Shown here: positions 1-5,143 of the stretch, in pieces
How the letters are laid out: each line of letters opens with the position of its first letter
How positions within the stretch are numbered: the first letter of the stretch is position 1
NCBI GenBank assembly: GCA_021847535.1
Contig: JAJZMR010000025.1
Coordinates: 1 to 5,143 of the forward strand
Direction of reading: 5' to 3'
Length of the DNA stretch: 5,143 nt
Source of the DNA: a bacterium
GTDB lineage: Bacteria; Babelota; Babeliae; Babelales; Babelaceae
Program-made: the position numbers and the translations under genes
Notes under the pieces: model-generated
The model's database searches: none
Seen by the model: only the letters and a program-made list of their open reading frames with translations
Told to the model about the DNA's origin: nothing

Positions 1-12
1 GTAATGCATTAC
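1..12. repeat. 12-bp perfect palindrome at window edge
   Basis: GTAATGCATTAC reads identically on both strands. It lies directly left of the terminator hairpin at 13-53. It could be part of a larger element cut by the window edge or a chance AT-rich palindrome. No function is assigned. Confidence 0.35.
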
Positions 13-64
13 AAGCTTCCTTTTGTTTTTTTGTCATTAACTAAAGGAAGCTTAACTTTTTTTT
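13..64 (+). terminator. Rho-independent terminator, rightward
   Basis: An 11-bp perfect stem is formed by AAGCTTCCTTT (13-23) and AAAGGAAGCTT (43-53) around a 19-nt loop. On the plus strand it is followed after three bases by eight consecutive T (57-64). This is the classical intrinsic terminator shape for plus-strand transcription, so it probably ends a gene lying left of the window. On the minus strand the hairpin sits about 40 nt past the stop of the barrel gene but has no T run after it, so any role in ending that transcript would be weaker. The loop itself is T-rich. Confidence 0.7.
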
Positions 65-93
65 AAATGCTTTTTAAATTTGGTTCACAGAAC

Positions 94-2100
94 CTAGAAG
101 CGATACTCAAGACCAAGATTCATAAAGAATGCTACATGGTTACTTGAAAAAAGAACCCGCTCACCTTCAAAACCTGTACGATTATAGCGCTCAATCGCTT
201 TCTGTTGATCTTTAGTAATAGGCTTACCTTTGATATCATCATAATAGCTTCCCGGCAAAAAAAATGCGCCAACAAAGAATAATTTAAAATCTTGAGTAAG
301 CATAATGTCGCCAAATAAATTTGCCTCTATCCCGAGCCATTTTCGCGCATCTTTTGGCGTAACAACACCATTTACTTTATCAAATATTTTAAGAGGAAAC
401 TCTTGCCAATACGTTATAATATTAGGCATAACGGTCCAAGGCATTTCATGAAAAACTCCCTTTATTTCTGCACTCGGCCCAACATAAACAATATTGTTAA
501 ATCGCGTAACAAGGTTTGCGGTTGAATCACTCAAATCAAAAGAAGCAAAATTACTTACACGCGGAACTTTAGCTGATCCATTAAGTAAAAAAGCACTCTT
601 TACAAGCGAACCCTGATAAACTTCCTGCAAACTGATAAATCCTCGATAATCTCCGTCCTTATTGCTCTCGCCTAATCCATAAATATCTCTATTGGGATTT
701 GCATCACCTGTTGCATACCCAACTTCAACAGCAAATCTCAACTGCGGACTAAATCTATAGGCAACATCGCTCACAAACATAAATCCAGAATAACTATTCG
801 TGTACGGGTTAGTGAATCGCTCTTTACTATTTTGTAAATTAGTTTCTCCAATACCTGCAACGACTATTTGCTGTCCATTATACTGCTCGCCACGAACAGC
901 CTTATTAATAATATCCTGATTTGCCGAAGTCGATACAGCTTTTTTTCCAGCTGCGTCAACACCTTGTGTTGCAATAGCAACAACCTCAGTATTAGCAACA
1001 ATCAGTGAGCCATTTCTGTTTTCGATGCTTACCACATTACGGTCCCAACCTTTTACGTATTGGCGCCCCATATTTTTAGCACACTCAAAATCAAAAATAA
1101 AACCTCTATATTCAGTATTAAGTGCAACACCGACTGTTCCCAGTTTTGATTCGGCATCGCCGATAAACTCTATACGCTGTTCAGCTTGTCTATCATAAAG
1201 AGCATATCCTTCAAGATGAAATTTTTTATCGCGATCATCAACTGGTCGCCACTGAAGTCTGCCTGCAACAAGATAGTCTATCTTACCAAAGCCACGCGCT
1301 GGATCACAAACTTTACTTTCACCAACGGAATCAAATGCTTGACCCTGCGTTGCAAGATTAACGTTATTAAATGTGTCAGACCTGTTTCTTAAAATCGCTG
1401 CATAGACATCGTAAGAAAGATAATTTGGCACAATTAAATTGCCCGAAATTTTAAATCCTGGAGCAAACTGGTCTATACCTACCATAGGGGTATAACCTAA
1501 AATATCAGGATCTGTTGCGTATGCACTACCAAGAGCAATACCCCTACCTAACTCAAAAGGAAAGAAGCCCAAAGTAAATTTATGATTGTAATTATTGGGT
1601 AAGTTAAAAAGGCCTTCAAGTGAAATATCCATCCACAATTCACGCATCCATAAAATAAATCTATTGATCGGATGTGCATGTGCCCCAAATACTGCATCAC
1701 TAATCTTGAGTGCCGTTGGACCGGTTGATGCAATACTTTCAGGAGCGCCCCATGTTCCACGAGTTCGAATGGTCGTTTTTAATTTAAAAACATCAAACCC
1801 TCTACTTGGTTTTCCGATACCATACCCCATACTAAAGTCAATCGTGTGTTTTACGGGTACCAAAATTTGATCCTTAGGGTCATCATTAAGTAAATTAATA
1901 CTCCTACCATAAAAACTTTCTGCTCGAAAGCGCGTAGAAAAATCTATTTTCCCATCTCCGAACTCATATGATATAGGCACCTTTTTTAGAGGTAAAACCT
2001 CTTTTTTTTCCATATTTTCATGCAGTGACGCATCTGCATGCACAAGGCAAAAAATCAAAAAAAGAGGGGAAAGGGAAAAAAACGGCAGATACCGTTTCAT
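94..2100 (-). CDS. Putative outer-membrane beta-barrel protein (alginate-export/porin-like)
   Basis: The gene encodes 668 residues, starting at an ATG preceded by AGGAG with a 5-base spacer. Residues 1-24 look like a Sec signal peptide: K2 R3, a hydrophobic stretch at 5-20, then A-D-A before S25 as a likely signal peptidase I site. Cys18 is not in a proper lipobox, so a lipoprotein is unlikely. The mature part is rich in alternating aromatic/polar strands and Gly/Asn turns, and the protein ends LGLEYRF. A C-terminal Phe in an amphipathic strand is typical of the BAM-recognised last strand of outer-membrane barrels. Local patterns such as FFPFELGRG (179-187), GYATGDANPN (461-470), WLGIEANLF (588-596) and FFLPGSYYDD (613-622) resemble alginate-export-type porins, by memory of the family and not by alignment. 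The likely role is a passive or substrate-selective channel; the substrate is unknown. It appears to be a single-gene transcript from its own promoter, divergent from nfo. The residue range 360-430 is Ala/Gln/Asn-rich and may be a long extracellular loop. Confidence 0.65.
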   Translation of the reverse strand: MKRYLPFFSLSPLFLIFCLVHADASLHENMEKKEVLPLKKVPISYEFGDGKIDFSTRFRAESFYGRSINLLNDDPKDQILVPVKHTIDFSMGYGIGKPSRGFDVFKLKTTIRTRGTWGAPESIASTGPTALKISDAVFGAHAHPINRFILWMRELWMDISLEGLFNLPNNYNHKFTLGFFPFELGRGIALGSAYATDPDILGYTPMVGIDQFAPGFKISGNLIVPNYLSYDVYAAILRNRSDTFNNVNLATQGQAFDSVGESKVCDPARGFGKIDYLVAGRLQWRPVDDRDKKFHLEGYALYDRQAEQRIEFIGDAESKLGTVGVALNTEYRGFIFDFECAKNMGRQYVKGWDRNVVSIENRNGSLIVANTEVVAIATQGVDAAGKKAVSTSANQDIINKAVRGEQYNGQQIVVAGIGETNLQNSKERFTNPYTNSYSGFMFVSDVAYRFSPQLRFAVEVGYATGDANPNRDIYGLGESNKDGDYRGFISLQEVYQGSLVKSAFLLNGSAKVPRVSNFASFDLSDSTANLVTRFNNIVYVGPSAEIKGVFHEMPWTVMPNIITYWQEFPLKIFDKVNGVVTPKDARKWLGIEANLFGDIMLTQDFKLFFVGAFFLPGSYYDDIKGKPITKDQQKAIERYNRTGFEGERVLFSSNHVAFFMNLGLEYRF

Positions 2101-2113
2101 AGAAACTCCTGAA
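2101..2113 (-). promoter_or_regulatory. Ribosome binding site of the barrel gene
   Basis: The minus strand reads CAGGAGTTTCT directly before the ATG at 2100. AGGAG lies at 2110-2106 with a 5-base spacer. It is strong and supports this start codon over any internal Met. Confidence 0.75.
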
Positions 2114-2131
2114 ACAAGTAGAGAGAAAAAC

Positions 2132-2152
2132 TAAAAATTTTTACGGTAAAAA
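2132..2152. repeat. Overlapping A/T dyads in the leader of the barrel gene
   Basis: TAAAAATTTTTA (2132-2143) is a perfect palindrome. TTTTTAC (2138-2144) is also mirrored by GTAAAAA (2146-2152) around one central G. The middle arm could pair with either flank, so in the mRNA leader the two pairings are mutually exclusive. The sequence is almost all A/T, so chance is a serious alternative. Confidence 0.3.
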
Positions 2153-2171
2153 TAAATACAAAAAATCATAA

Positions 2172-2185
2172 AATATCTAATATCT
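2172..2185. repeat. Tandem heptamer AATATCT x2
   Basis: Two exact adjoining copies of AATATCT (2172-2178 and 2179-2185) end at the first base of the nfo TATAAT box. They lie just downstream of the expected start point of the opposing promoter. They could be a binding site for a regulator of the divergent pair, or simple AT-rich repetition. Confidence 0.3.
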
Positions 2186-2190
2186 ATAAT
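2185..2190 (+). promoter_or_regulatory. Putative -10 box for nfo
   Basis: TATAAT matches the sigma70 -10 consensus exactly, 74 bases upstream of the nfo ATG. No recognisable -35 is found 16-18 bases upstream (the sequence there is A-rich), and there is no TG extension, so activity is uncertain. The predicted leader is about 65-70 nt. Confidence 0.4.
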
Positions 2191-2195
2191 GTTTG

Positions 2196-2223
2196 AATGT
2201 AATAGATTTGCTTAATTTGTCAA
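2196..2223 (-). promoter_or_regulatory. Sigma70-like promoter of the barrel gene
   Basis: On the minus strand a perfect TTGACA (2223-2218) is followed after 16 bases by TACATT (2201-2196), which matches the -10 consensus at four of six positions. Transcription would start near 2189, giving a leader of about 90 nt before the ATG at 2100. The -10 boxes of the two divergent genes lie back to back, so the two promoters probably compete for or share regulation. Confidence 0.5.
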
Positions 2224-2253
2224 CTCATCTACACTCAGTTTTCTTTACAATTA

Positions 2254-2258
2254 AAGGA
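2254..2258 (+). promoter_or_regulatory. Ribosome binding site that fixes the nfo start
   Basis: AAGGA is followed by a 6-base spacer and then ATG at 2265. An in-frame TTG at 2193 would add 24 residues, but it lies only a few bases after the -10 box, has no Shine-Dalgarno sequence, and the extra residues do not look like the endonuclease IV N-terminus. The ATG at 2265 is therefore the start. Confidence 0.8.
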
Positions 2259-2264
2259 ATTTTT

Positions 2265-3125
2265 ATGAAAAAAAATGACCAAACACTTCTTGGCGCTCAT
2301 GTTTCTGTTGCAGGCGGACTTGCCAATGCGTTCGATCAAGCGCAAGCCCTTGAATGCAATGTAGTTCAATTTTTCACACATTCAAGTAGACAATGGCTAT
2401 TCAACCCACTTGATAAGAAAGTTGTTGCTGATTTTATTAAAGCGCAACAGGATGGATCTGTGCAAACAGTGGTTCATGCAAGCTATTTGATGAATCCAGC
2501 ATCGCCAGAAGCAAGTGTTCGAAAGAAATCCGAAGATCTACTTATACGCGAGCTGCAAGCATGCCATGAACTCAAAGTCCCTTATCTTGTACTTCATCCT
2601 GGCGCGCGACTAAATTCAGATCTAACACAGGGGCTTGCCCATTGTTCCGAAACAATCAACAGGACGCTTGATCAAGATAATGGAAAAACAAAAATAGCTC
2701 TTGAAAATATGGCTGGGCAAGGAACAGTGATTGCATCAAAACTTGAGGAGCTTGCTGAAATATATGAAAAAATTGAACAAAAAGAACGGGTTGGTTTCTG
2801 TTTTGACACATGCCATGCATTTAGTGCCGGATACGATTTTACGACTCAAGCGGCCTATGAGACCTTTTGGCAAGAATTTGATAAAATACTGAGTATAAAA
2901 AAGCTGTATGTTATACATATAAATGATTCACTTAAAAAAATAAATTCTCACATCGACCGCCACGCCTCTATTGGATTGGGATCAATAGGCATCGAGGCAT
3001 TTAATTTTTTGATGAATGATGATCGCTTTACACGCATAGCAAAAATAATAGAAACACCTAAAGGCGATGGTCTTGAAGAAGACAAAAAAAATCTTCTTAA
3101 ATTAAAATCTTTTATAAAAAAATAG
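2265..3125 (+). CDS. nfo: Endonuclease IV (AP endonuclease, Nfo family)
   Basis: This 286-residue protein has the usual family length (about 280). Endonuclease IV cleaves DNA 5' to abasic sites in base-excision repair and can also remove 3'-blocking groups; it is a cytosolic TIM-barrel enzyme with three zinc ions. Family motifs appear in order: LGAHVSVAGG (9-18), FFTHSSRQW (36-44), VVHASYL (69-75), LVLHPGA (108-114), IALENMAGQG (144-153), GFCFDTCHAFSAGYD (177-191), HINDS (218-222), DRHASIGLG (231-239) and IIETP (261-265). All nine metal ligands are visible: H71, H111, E147, D181, H184, H218, D231, H233 and E263. Each is offset by exactly two from the known E. coli Nfo ligands, which argues for an active enzyme. 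It appears monocistronic, divergent from the barrel gene and convergent with the transferase gene. It ends in a lysine-rich tail whose A-run doubles as part of a terminator on the other strand. Confidence 0.97.
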   Translation: MKKNDQTLLGAHVSVAGGLANAFDQAQALECNVVQFFTHSSRQWLFNPLDKKVVADFIKAQQDGSVQTVVHASYLMNPASPEASVRKKSEDLLIRELQACHELKVPYLVLHPGARLNSDLTQGLAHCSETINRTLDQDNGKTKIALENMAGQGTVIASKLEELAEIYEKIEQKERVGFCFDTCHAFSAGYDFTTQAAYETFWQEFDKILSIKKLYVIHINDSLKKINSHIDRHASIGLGSIGIEAFNFLMNDDRFTRIAKIIETPKGDGLEEDKKNLLKLKSFIKK

Positions 3126-3154
3126 TGCGCACCCGCACAAACAATCGGGCGCAC
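3116..3154 (-). terminator. Rho-independent terminator, leftward, overlapping the nfo stop
   Basis: A GC-rich stem pairs GTGCGC (3125-3130) plus CCG (3133-3135) with CGG (3146-3148) plus GCGCAC (3149-3154), leaving a two-base bulge (AC, 3131-3132) and a 10-nt loop. On the minus strand it is followed by TA and seven T (3122-3116). That shape would end the leftward infB-transferase transcript. The T run is the complement of the last Lys codons of nfo, and the stem begins at the last base of the nfo stop codon. On the plus strand an A run follows instead, so it is not a good terminator for nfo. Confidence 0.6.
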
Positions 3155-3180
3155 ACTTAAAAAAACAGTGAATACAAAAA

Positions 3181-3258
3181 CCTTTGTTGATTATTACCCA
3201 AAAAGGAGCATAGGGTAATAATCAACGGATGTTACTTCAAAGGCTTCTTTTATTTTTT
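3181..3258 (+). terminator. Long hairpin with T-rich tail, possible nfo terminator
   Basis: A perfect 14-bp inverted repeat is formed by GTTGATTATTACCC (3186-3199) and GGGTAATAATCAAC (3213-3226), with a 13-nt loop. An outer pairing of CCTTTG (3181-3186) with CAAAGG (3238-3243) could enclose it, after which comes a T-rich tract (T4 at 3248-3251, T6 at 3253-3258). This would end rightward nfo transcription. The tail lies about 20 bases from the inner stem, so the shape is not classical, and the inner repeat may instead be a protein-binding dyad or an mRNA 3'-end stabiliser. Confidence 0.45.
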
Positions 3259-3283
3259 CATTATTTTAATAAAAAACAACAAA

Positions 3284-3301
3284 TTTTATGTGCACATAAA
3301 A
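3284..3301. repeat. 18-bp perfect palindrome
   Basis: TTTTATGTGCACATAAAA is identical on both strands with no central gap. In RNA it could fold as a 7-bp stem with a UGCA tetraloop. On the plus strand it runs into more A, and on the minus strand into TTTGTTG after the last arm. It may be an operator-like dyad or a weak terminator component. It has the form of a homodimer binding site, but its position between convergent 3' ends does not suit promoter control. Confidence 0.5.
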
Positions 3302-3333
3302 AAAGCAACAAAAAAATGCTTTAAATAAGGGCT

Positions 3334-3366
3334 TTTTTCTCTTATTGTGTTGCAATAAGAGAAAAA
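3334..3366. repeat. 14-bp hairpin abutting the transferase stop codon
   Basis: TTTTTCTCTTATTG (3334-3347) and CAATAAGAGAAAAA (3353-3366) pair perfectly around a 5-nt loop. The right arm touches the stop codon (TGA, 3369-3367) of the minus-strand transferase gene. In that transcript the 5' arm begins with five U and the 3' arm ends in A, so no U run follows the stem directly; the nearest T7 on the minus strand is at 3316-3310, about 17 bases further. It could be a non-classical terminator or a 3'-end protecting stem-loop. Confidence 0.5.
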
Positions 3367-4407
3367 TCACCTATTATCAATGAAAAGATGAGTAAACTTA
3401 AGGTATAATGTTGCACACCATGCAACAAGCAAAATTACGGCAATGGTGCATGTTGTAGGCAAAGAGAGAATATTGATATTAAAAAGGAAAGCAAGGCATA
3501 TAAGAAGGCTGTTTATAAACGATACAAAAAGTAAAATTTCAGATTTTTTCCATTTTTTATCTATAAGATAATGTGCAAAATGATCGCGCGACCCTAGATA
3601 AAAAGGAATTCTTTTATAACTTCTTATAATAATTAGACTGATCACCTCAAATATGGGGACAGCAAGAATAATCAACGGTGTAAAAAAACCAAAAACTGTA
3701 TAAGTCCCCCATGGAATCATAAAAGGGATGGTGGCCAATAGGCCCCCTATAAAAAGAGATCCTGCATCGCCAAGATATATACGCGCAGGAGATTTATTGA
3801 AAATAAAAAATCCAAAAAGCGATCCCACGCAAATAACAATTAATAGACTGACAGAATAAACCTCATAAAAAAGTGCGAATATTAAAAAACCAATAAGTGA
3901 ACCGATGGCAGCCGTTGCTGCAAGTCCATCCATAATATCAATTAAATTAAAAGCATTAACAATAGTGAGTATCCAAAAAAATGATATCAATATTAAAAAA
4001 ATTGATATCGAAAAAGAGAGCGCCCCTATAAACTCATGCTTAAGAGAAAATCCTCCCTTCAAAAAACAAAGCGCTGCTATAACCTGACCTAAGAACTTAT
4101 ATAATGCACTAAGCGGCACCAAATCATCAACAAGACCAAGAAGTAACAACAATGTTGCTCCGATCAAAAAAAAACTTAAATTCCAATATCCAGGGAAAAA
4201 TAATGCCAAAACAATTATGAAAGCTGAATAAACCGCCAACCCTCCAAGATATGGCGTTGCAACCGCATGATTTTTTAAGGTAGTAGGACTATCAAGAATA
4301 CCGCGGATAAGAGCAATTTTTATAAAGAGCGGAACAGTAAAAAGGCTCACCATAAAGGCGCACACGAAAGCTAATGCAAGTATTATAAAATGCTCTGCAC
4401 CAATCAC
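3367..4407 (-). CDS. Undecaprenyl-phosphate sugar-1-phosphate transferase (WecA/TagO/MraY-like)
   Basis: This 346-residue multi-pass membrane protein of the glycosyltransferase-4 family (PF00953 type) would transfer a sugar-1-phosphate, most likely GlcNAc-1-P from UDP-GlcNAc, to undecaprenyl phosphate at the inner face of the cytoplasmic membrane. This is the first step of O-antigen or other surface glycan assembly. I see about ten to eleven hydrophobic segments. Family motifs in order: GLVDDL (91-96, D94/D95), NAFNLIDIMDGLAA (151-164, N154, D157, D160), ARIYLGDAGS (208-217, D214) and RDHFAHYL (274-281, H276/H279). The last is the cytosolic His loop; its shape and the overall length (WecA about 367, TagO about 350) favour WecA/TagO over MraY, which carries a longer His-rich version. 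The usual Gly before the second Asp pair is replaced (DIMDG rather than DGLDG). Start is GTG. It lies 39 bp downstream of infB and is probably in the same transcript. The sugar specificity cannot be fixed from sequence alone. Confidence 0.85.
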   Translation of the reverse strand: MIGAEHFIILALAFVCAFMVSLFTVPLFIKIALIRGILDSPTTLKNHAVATPYLGGLAVYSAFIIVLALFFPGYWNLSFFLIGATLLLLLGLVDDLVPLSALYKFLGQVIAALCFLKGGFSLKHEFIGALSFSISIFLILISFFWILTIVNAFNLIDIMDGLAATAAIGSLIGFLIFALFYEVYSVSLLIVICVGSLFGFFIFNKSPARIYLGDAGSLFIGGLLATIPFMIPWGTYTVFGFFTPLIILAVPIFEVISLIIIRSYKRIPFYLGSRDHFAHYLIDKKWKKSEILLFVSFINSLLICLAFLFNINILSLPTTCTIAVILLVAWCATLYLKFTHLFIDNR

Positions 4408-4410
4408 ACT

Positions 4411-4416
4411 ACCTCC
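4411..4416 (-). promoter_or_regulatory. Ribosome binding site of the transferase, with GTG start
   Basis: The minus strand reads GGAGGT then AGT then GTG (4407-4405). The Shine-Dalgarno match is full-length, but the spacer to GTG is short (3-4 bases). The upstream ATG at 4418 is out of frame and hits a stop after four codons, so it cannot be the start. Confidence 0.65.
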
Positions 4417-4446
4417 ATATGAAATTTTTAAAAAATCACAAAAAAC

Positions 4447-5143
4447 TTATTCCGCAGGAACATCTATGAAGCACTCAACCCTGTCATCGACTATCCAGTC
4501 AGAAAAACCCTCTATCATAAAGGCACATTCAAAACCAGCGAGGACCTCTTTTACACTTTTTTTGTCGCGCTGAAGACTTTTAATCAAACCCTCCCCTACC
4601 TTATATTTACCGCGATAAACAAGCACTCGCCCGCCCTCTTTTAAGAACTTTCCTGTCTTAACTTGCGCCCCTGCAACAATACCTATTCCTTTTATATCAA
4701 AAACCTTAAGAACAACAGCCTCACCAATTTTTTTGGCAATCTTCTTAACCGGCCTACCCTGCTCAGCAAGAAATTCTAAATCTTCAAGTAATTTATAGAT
4801 AACATCATGAAGCTTAACAGTAATTAAGTATTTTTTTGCCTCTAACGCAGCTTGCTTGTCAATTGTAACATTAAAGCCATAAATAATAGCCTGTGTATCA
4901 TGAGCAAGCTCAACATCTTTTTCAGTAATCATGCCAATGCCCGCAAAAATCACCTGCAAAGGATTAAAACTTTTTTTCGATATTTTTGCCCTTTCATTCA
5001 TAAGAGCCTCTTTTGACGATACATTATCGGCACGAATAATAATGGGCAACCCCTCATGAGCAACATGCATTGTTGCAAGAGATGGTATTTTTTCAGAAGG
5101 ACGAGTTCTATGAGACTTGTACTCCTCAAGTGAAACTACTGAA
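4447..5143 (-). CDS. infB: Translation initiation factor IF-2, C-terminal part (partial)
   Basis: The frame is open to the window edge, giving the last 231 residues; the N-terminal region and GTPase domain lie beyond the right edge. The internal Met at 5070 is not the start. IF-2 is a cytosolic GTPase that places fMet-tRNA on the 30S subunit and promotes subunit joining. The fragment begins near the end of domain II (SLEEY), followed by domain III: LPIIIRADNVSSKEAL, VIFAGIGMITEKDVELA and AIIYGFNV, matching the usual KADVQGSVEAL, GVGAITESDV and IIGFNV patterns. The linker (HDVIYKLLEDLEFL) leads to the C2 domain that binds fMet-tRNA, with EAVVLKVFDIKGIGIVAGAQVKTGK, SLQRDKKSVKEVLAGFECAF and a short acidic end. 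Departures from consensus: ADVQGS is ADNVSS, ECG is ECA, and the GD of the last strand is DD. It appears full to its natural C-terminus (TAA stop). Downstream lies the transferase and not rbfA or truB. Confidence 0.93.
   Translation of the reverse strand, partial: SVVSLEEYKSHRTRPSEKIPSLATMHVAHEGLPIIIRADNVSSKEALMNERAKISKKSFNPLQVIFAGIGMITEKDVELAHDTQAIIYGFNVTIDKQAALEAKKYLITVKLHDVIYKLLEDLEFLAEQGRPVKKIAKKIGEAVVLKVFDIKGIGIVAGAQVKTGKFLKEGGRVLVYRGKYKVGEGLIKSLQRDKKSVKEVLAGFECAFMIEGFSDWIVDDRVECFIDVPAE

Noticed and set aside
1595..1870. Open frame of about 91 codons on the plus strand inside the barrel gene
   Set aside because: It lies fully antisense to a well-supported gene, has no ribosome binding site that I can see and no recognisable motif.
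2193..2264. N-terminal extension of Nfo from an upstream TTG
   Set aside because: The TTG lies immediately after the -10 box, has no ribosome binding site, and the added residues are not family-like. The ATG at 2265 has a good Shine-Dalgarno sequence and gives metal-ligand numbering offset by two from E. coli Nfo.
3076..3098. AAGAAGA/TCTTCTT hairpin in the 3' end of nfo
   Set aside because: It lies in Lys/Glu/Asp-rich coding sequence, its loop is an A run, and no T tract follows on either strand. It is explained by codon content.
3125..3366. Possible CRISPR or phage attachment site in the convergent region
   Set aside because: The repeats are inverted, differ from each other and have no regular spacing. 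There is no tRNA, integrase or cas gene nearby.
5068..5070. Met at 5070 as the start of a separate 207-residue gene
   Set aside because: The frame continues open to the window edge with residues that fit IF-2 domain II/III, so the Met is internal.
1..5143. A novel multi-gene defence or mobile system
   Set aside because: All four genes are recognisable housekeeping or envelope functions. No toxin-antitoxin pair, recombinase, nuclease cluster or reverse transcriptase is visible on either strand.

Overview
The window is an AT-rich bacterial segment with four protein genes and no RNA gene, insertion sequence or CRISPR array that I can see. A large outer-membrane beta-barrel-type protein (signal peptide, C-terminal Phe) and an undecaprenyl-phosphate sugar-1-phosphate transferase point to a diderm (Gram-negative) cell with a lipid-carrier-based envelope pathway. 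Low GC, short intergenic regions and a diverged IF-2 C-terminus suggest an unusual lineage. A reduced, host-associated group such as Dependentiae (TM6) would fit, but that placement is a guess from style and not shown by the sequence.

Layout, left to right. Bases 1-93 hold a rho-independent terminator pointing right, which probably ends a gene lying left of the window. Bases 94-2100 (minus) encode a 668-residue exported protein, probably an outer-membrane barrel of the alginate-export/porin type. Bases 2101-2264 are a divergent promoter region: a good sigma70-like promoter serves the barrel gene on the minus strand, and a TATAAT box together with a clear ribosome binding site serves nfo on the plus strand. 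Bases 2265-3125 (plus) encode endonuclease IV (Nfo) with all nine metal ligands intact. Bases 3126-3366 are a convergent intergenic region packed with inverted repeats. Bases 3367-4407 (minus) encode a WecA/TagO/MraY-like membrane transferase. Bases 4447-5143 (minus) are the C-terminal third or so of translation initiation factor IF-2, cut by the window edge.

The infB fragment and the transferase are on the same strand 39 bp apart and are probably cotranscribed. Their transcript would end in the hairpin cluster before or at the end of nfo. The four genes belong to unrelated processes (envelope, DNA repair, lipid-linked glycan synthesis, translation), and I see no evidence that they form one functional system. 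The points most worth a second look are the dense dyad cluster at 3125-3366, the diverged IF-2 motifs and the unassigned barrel protein.
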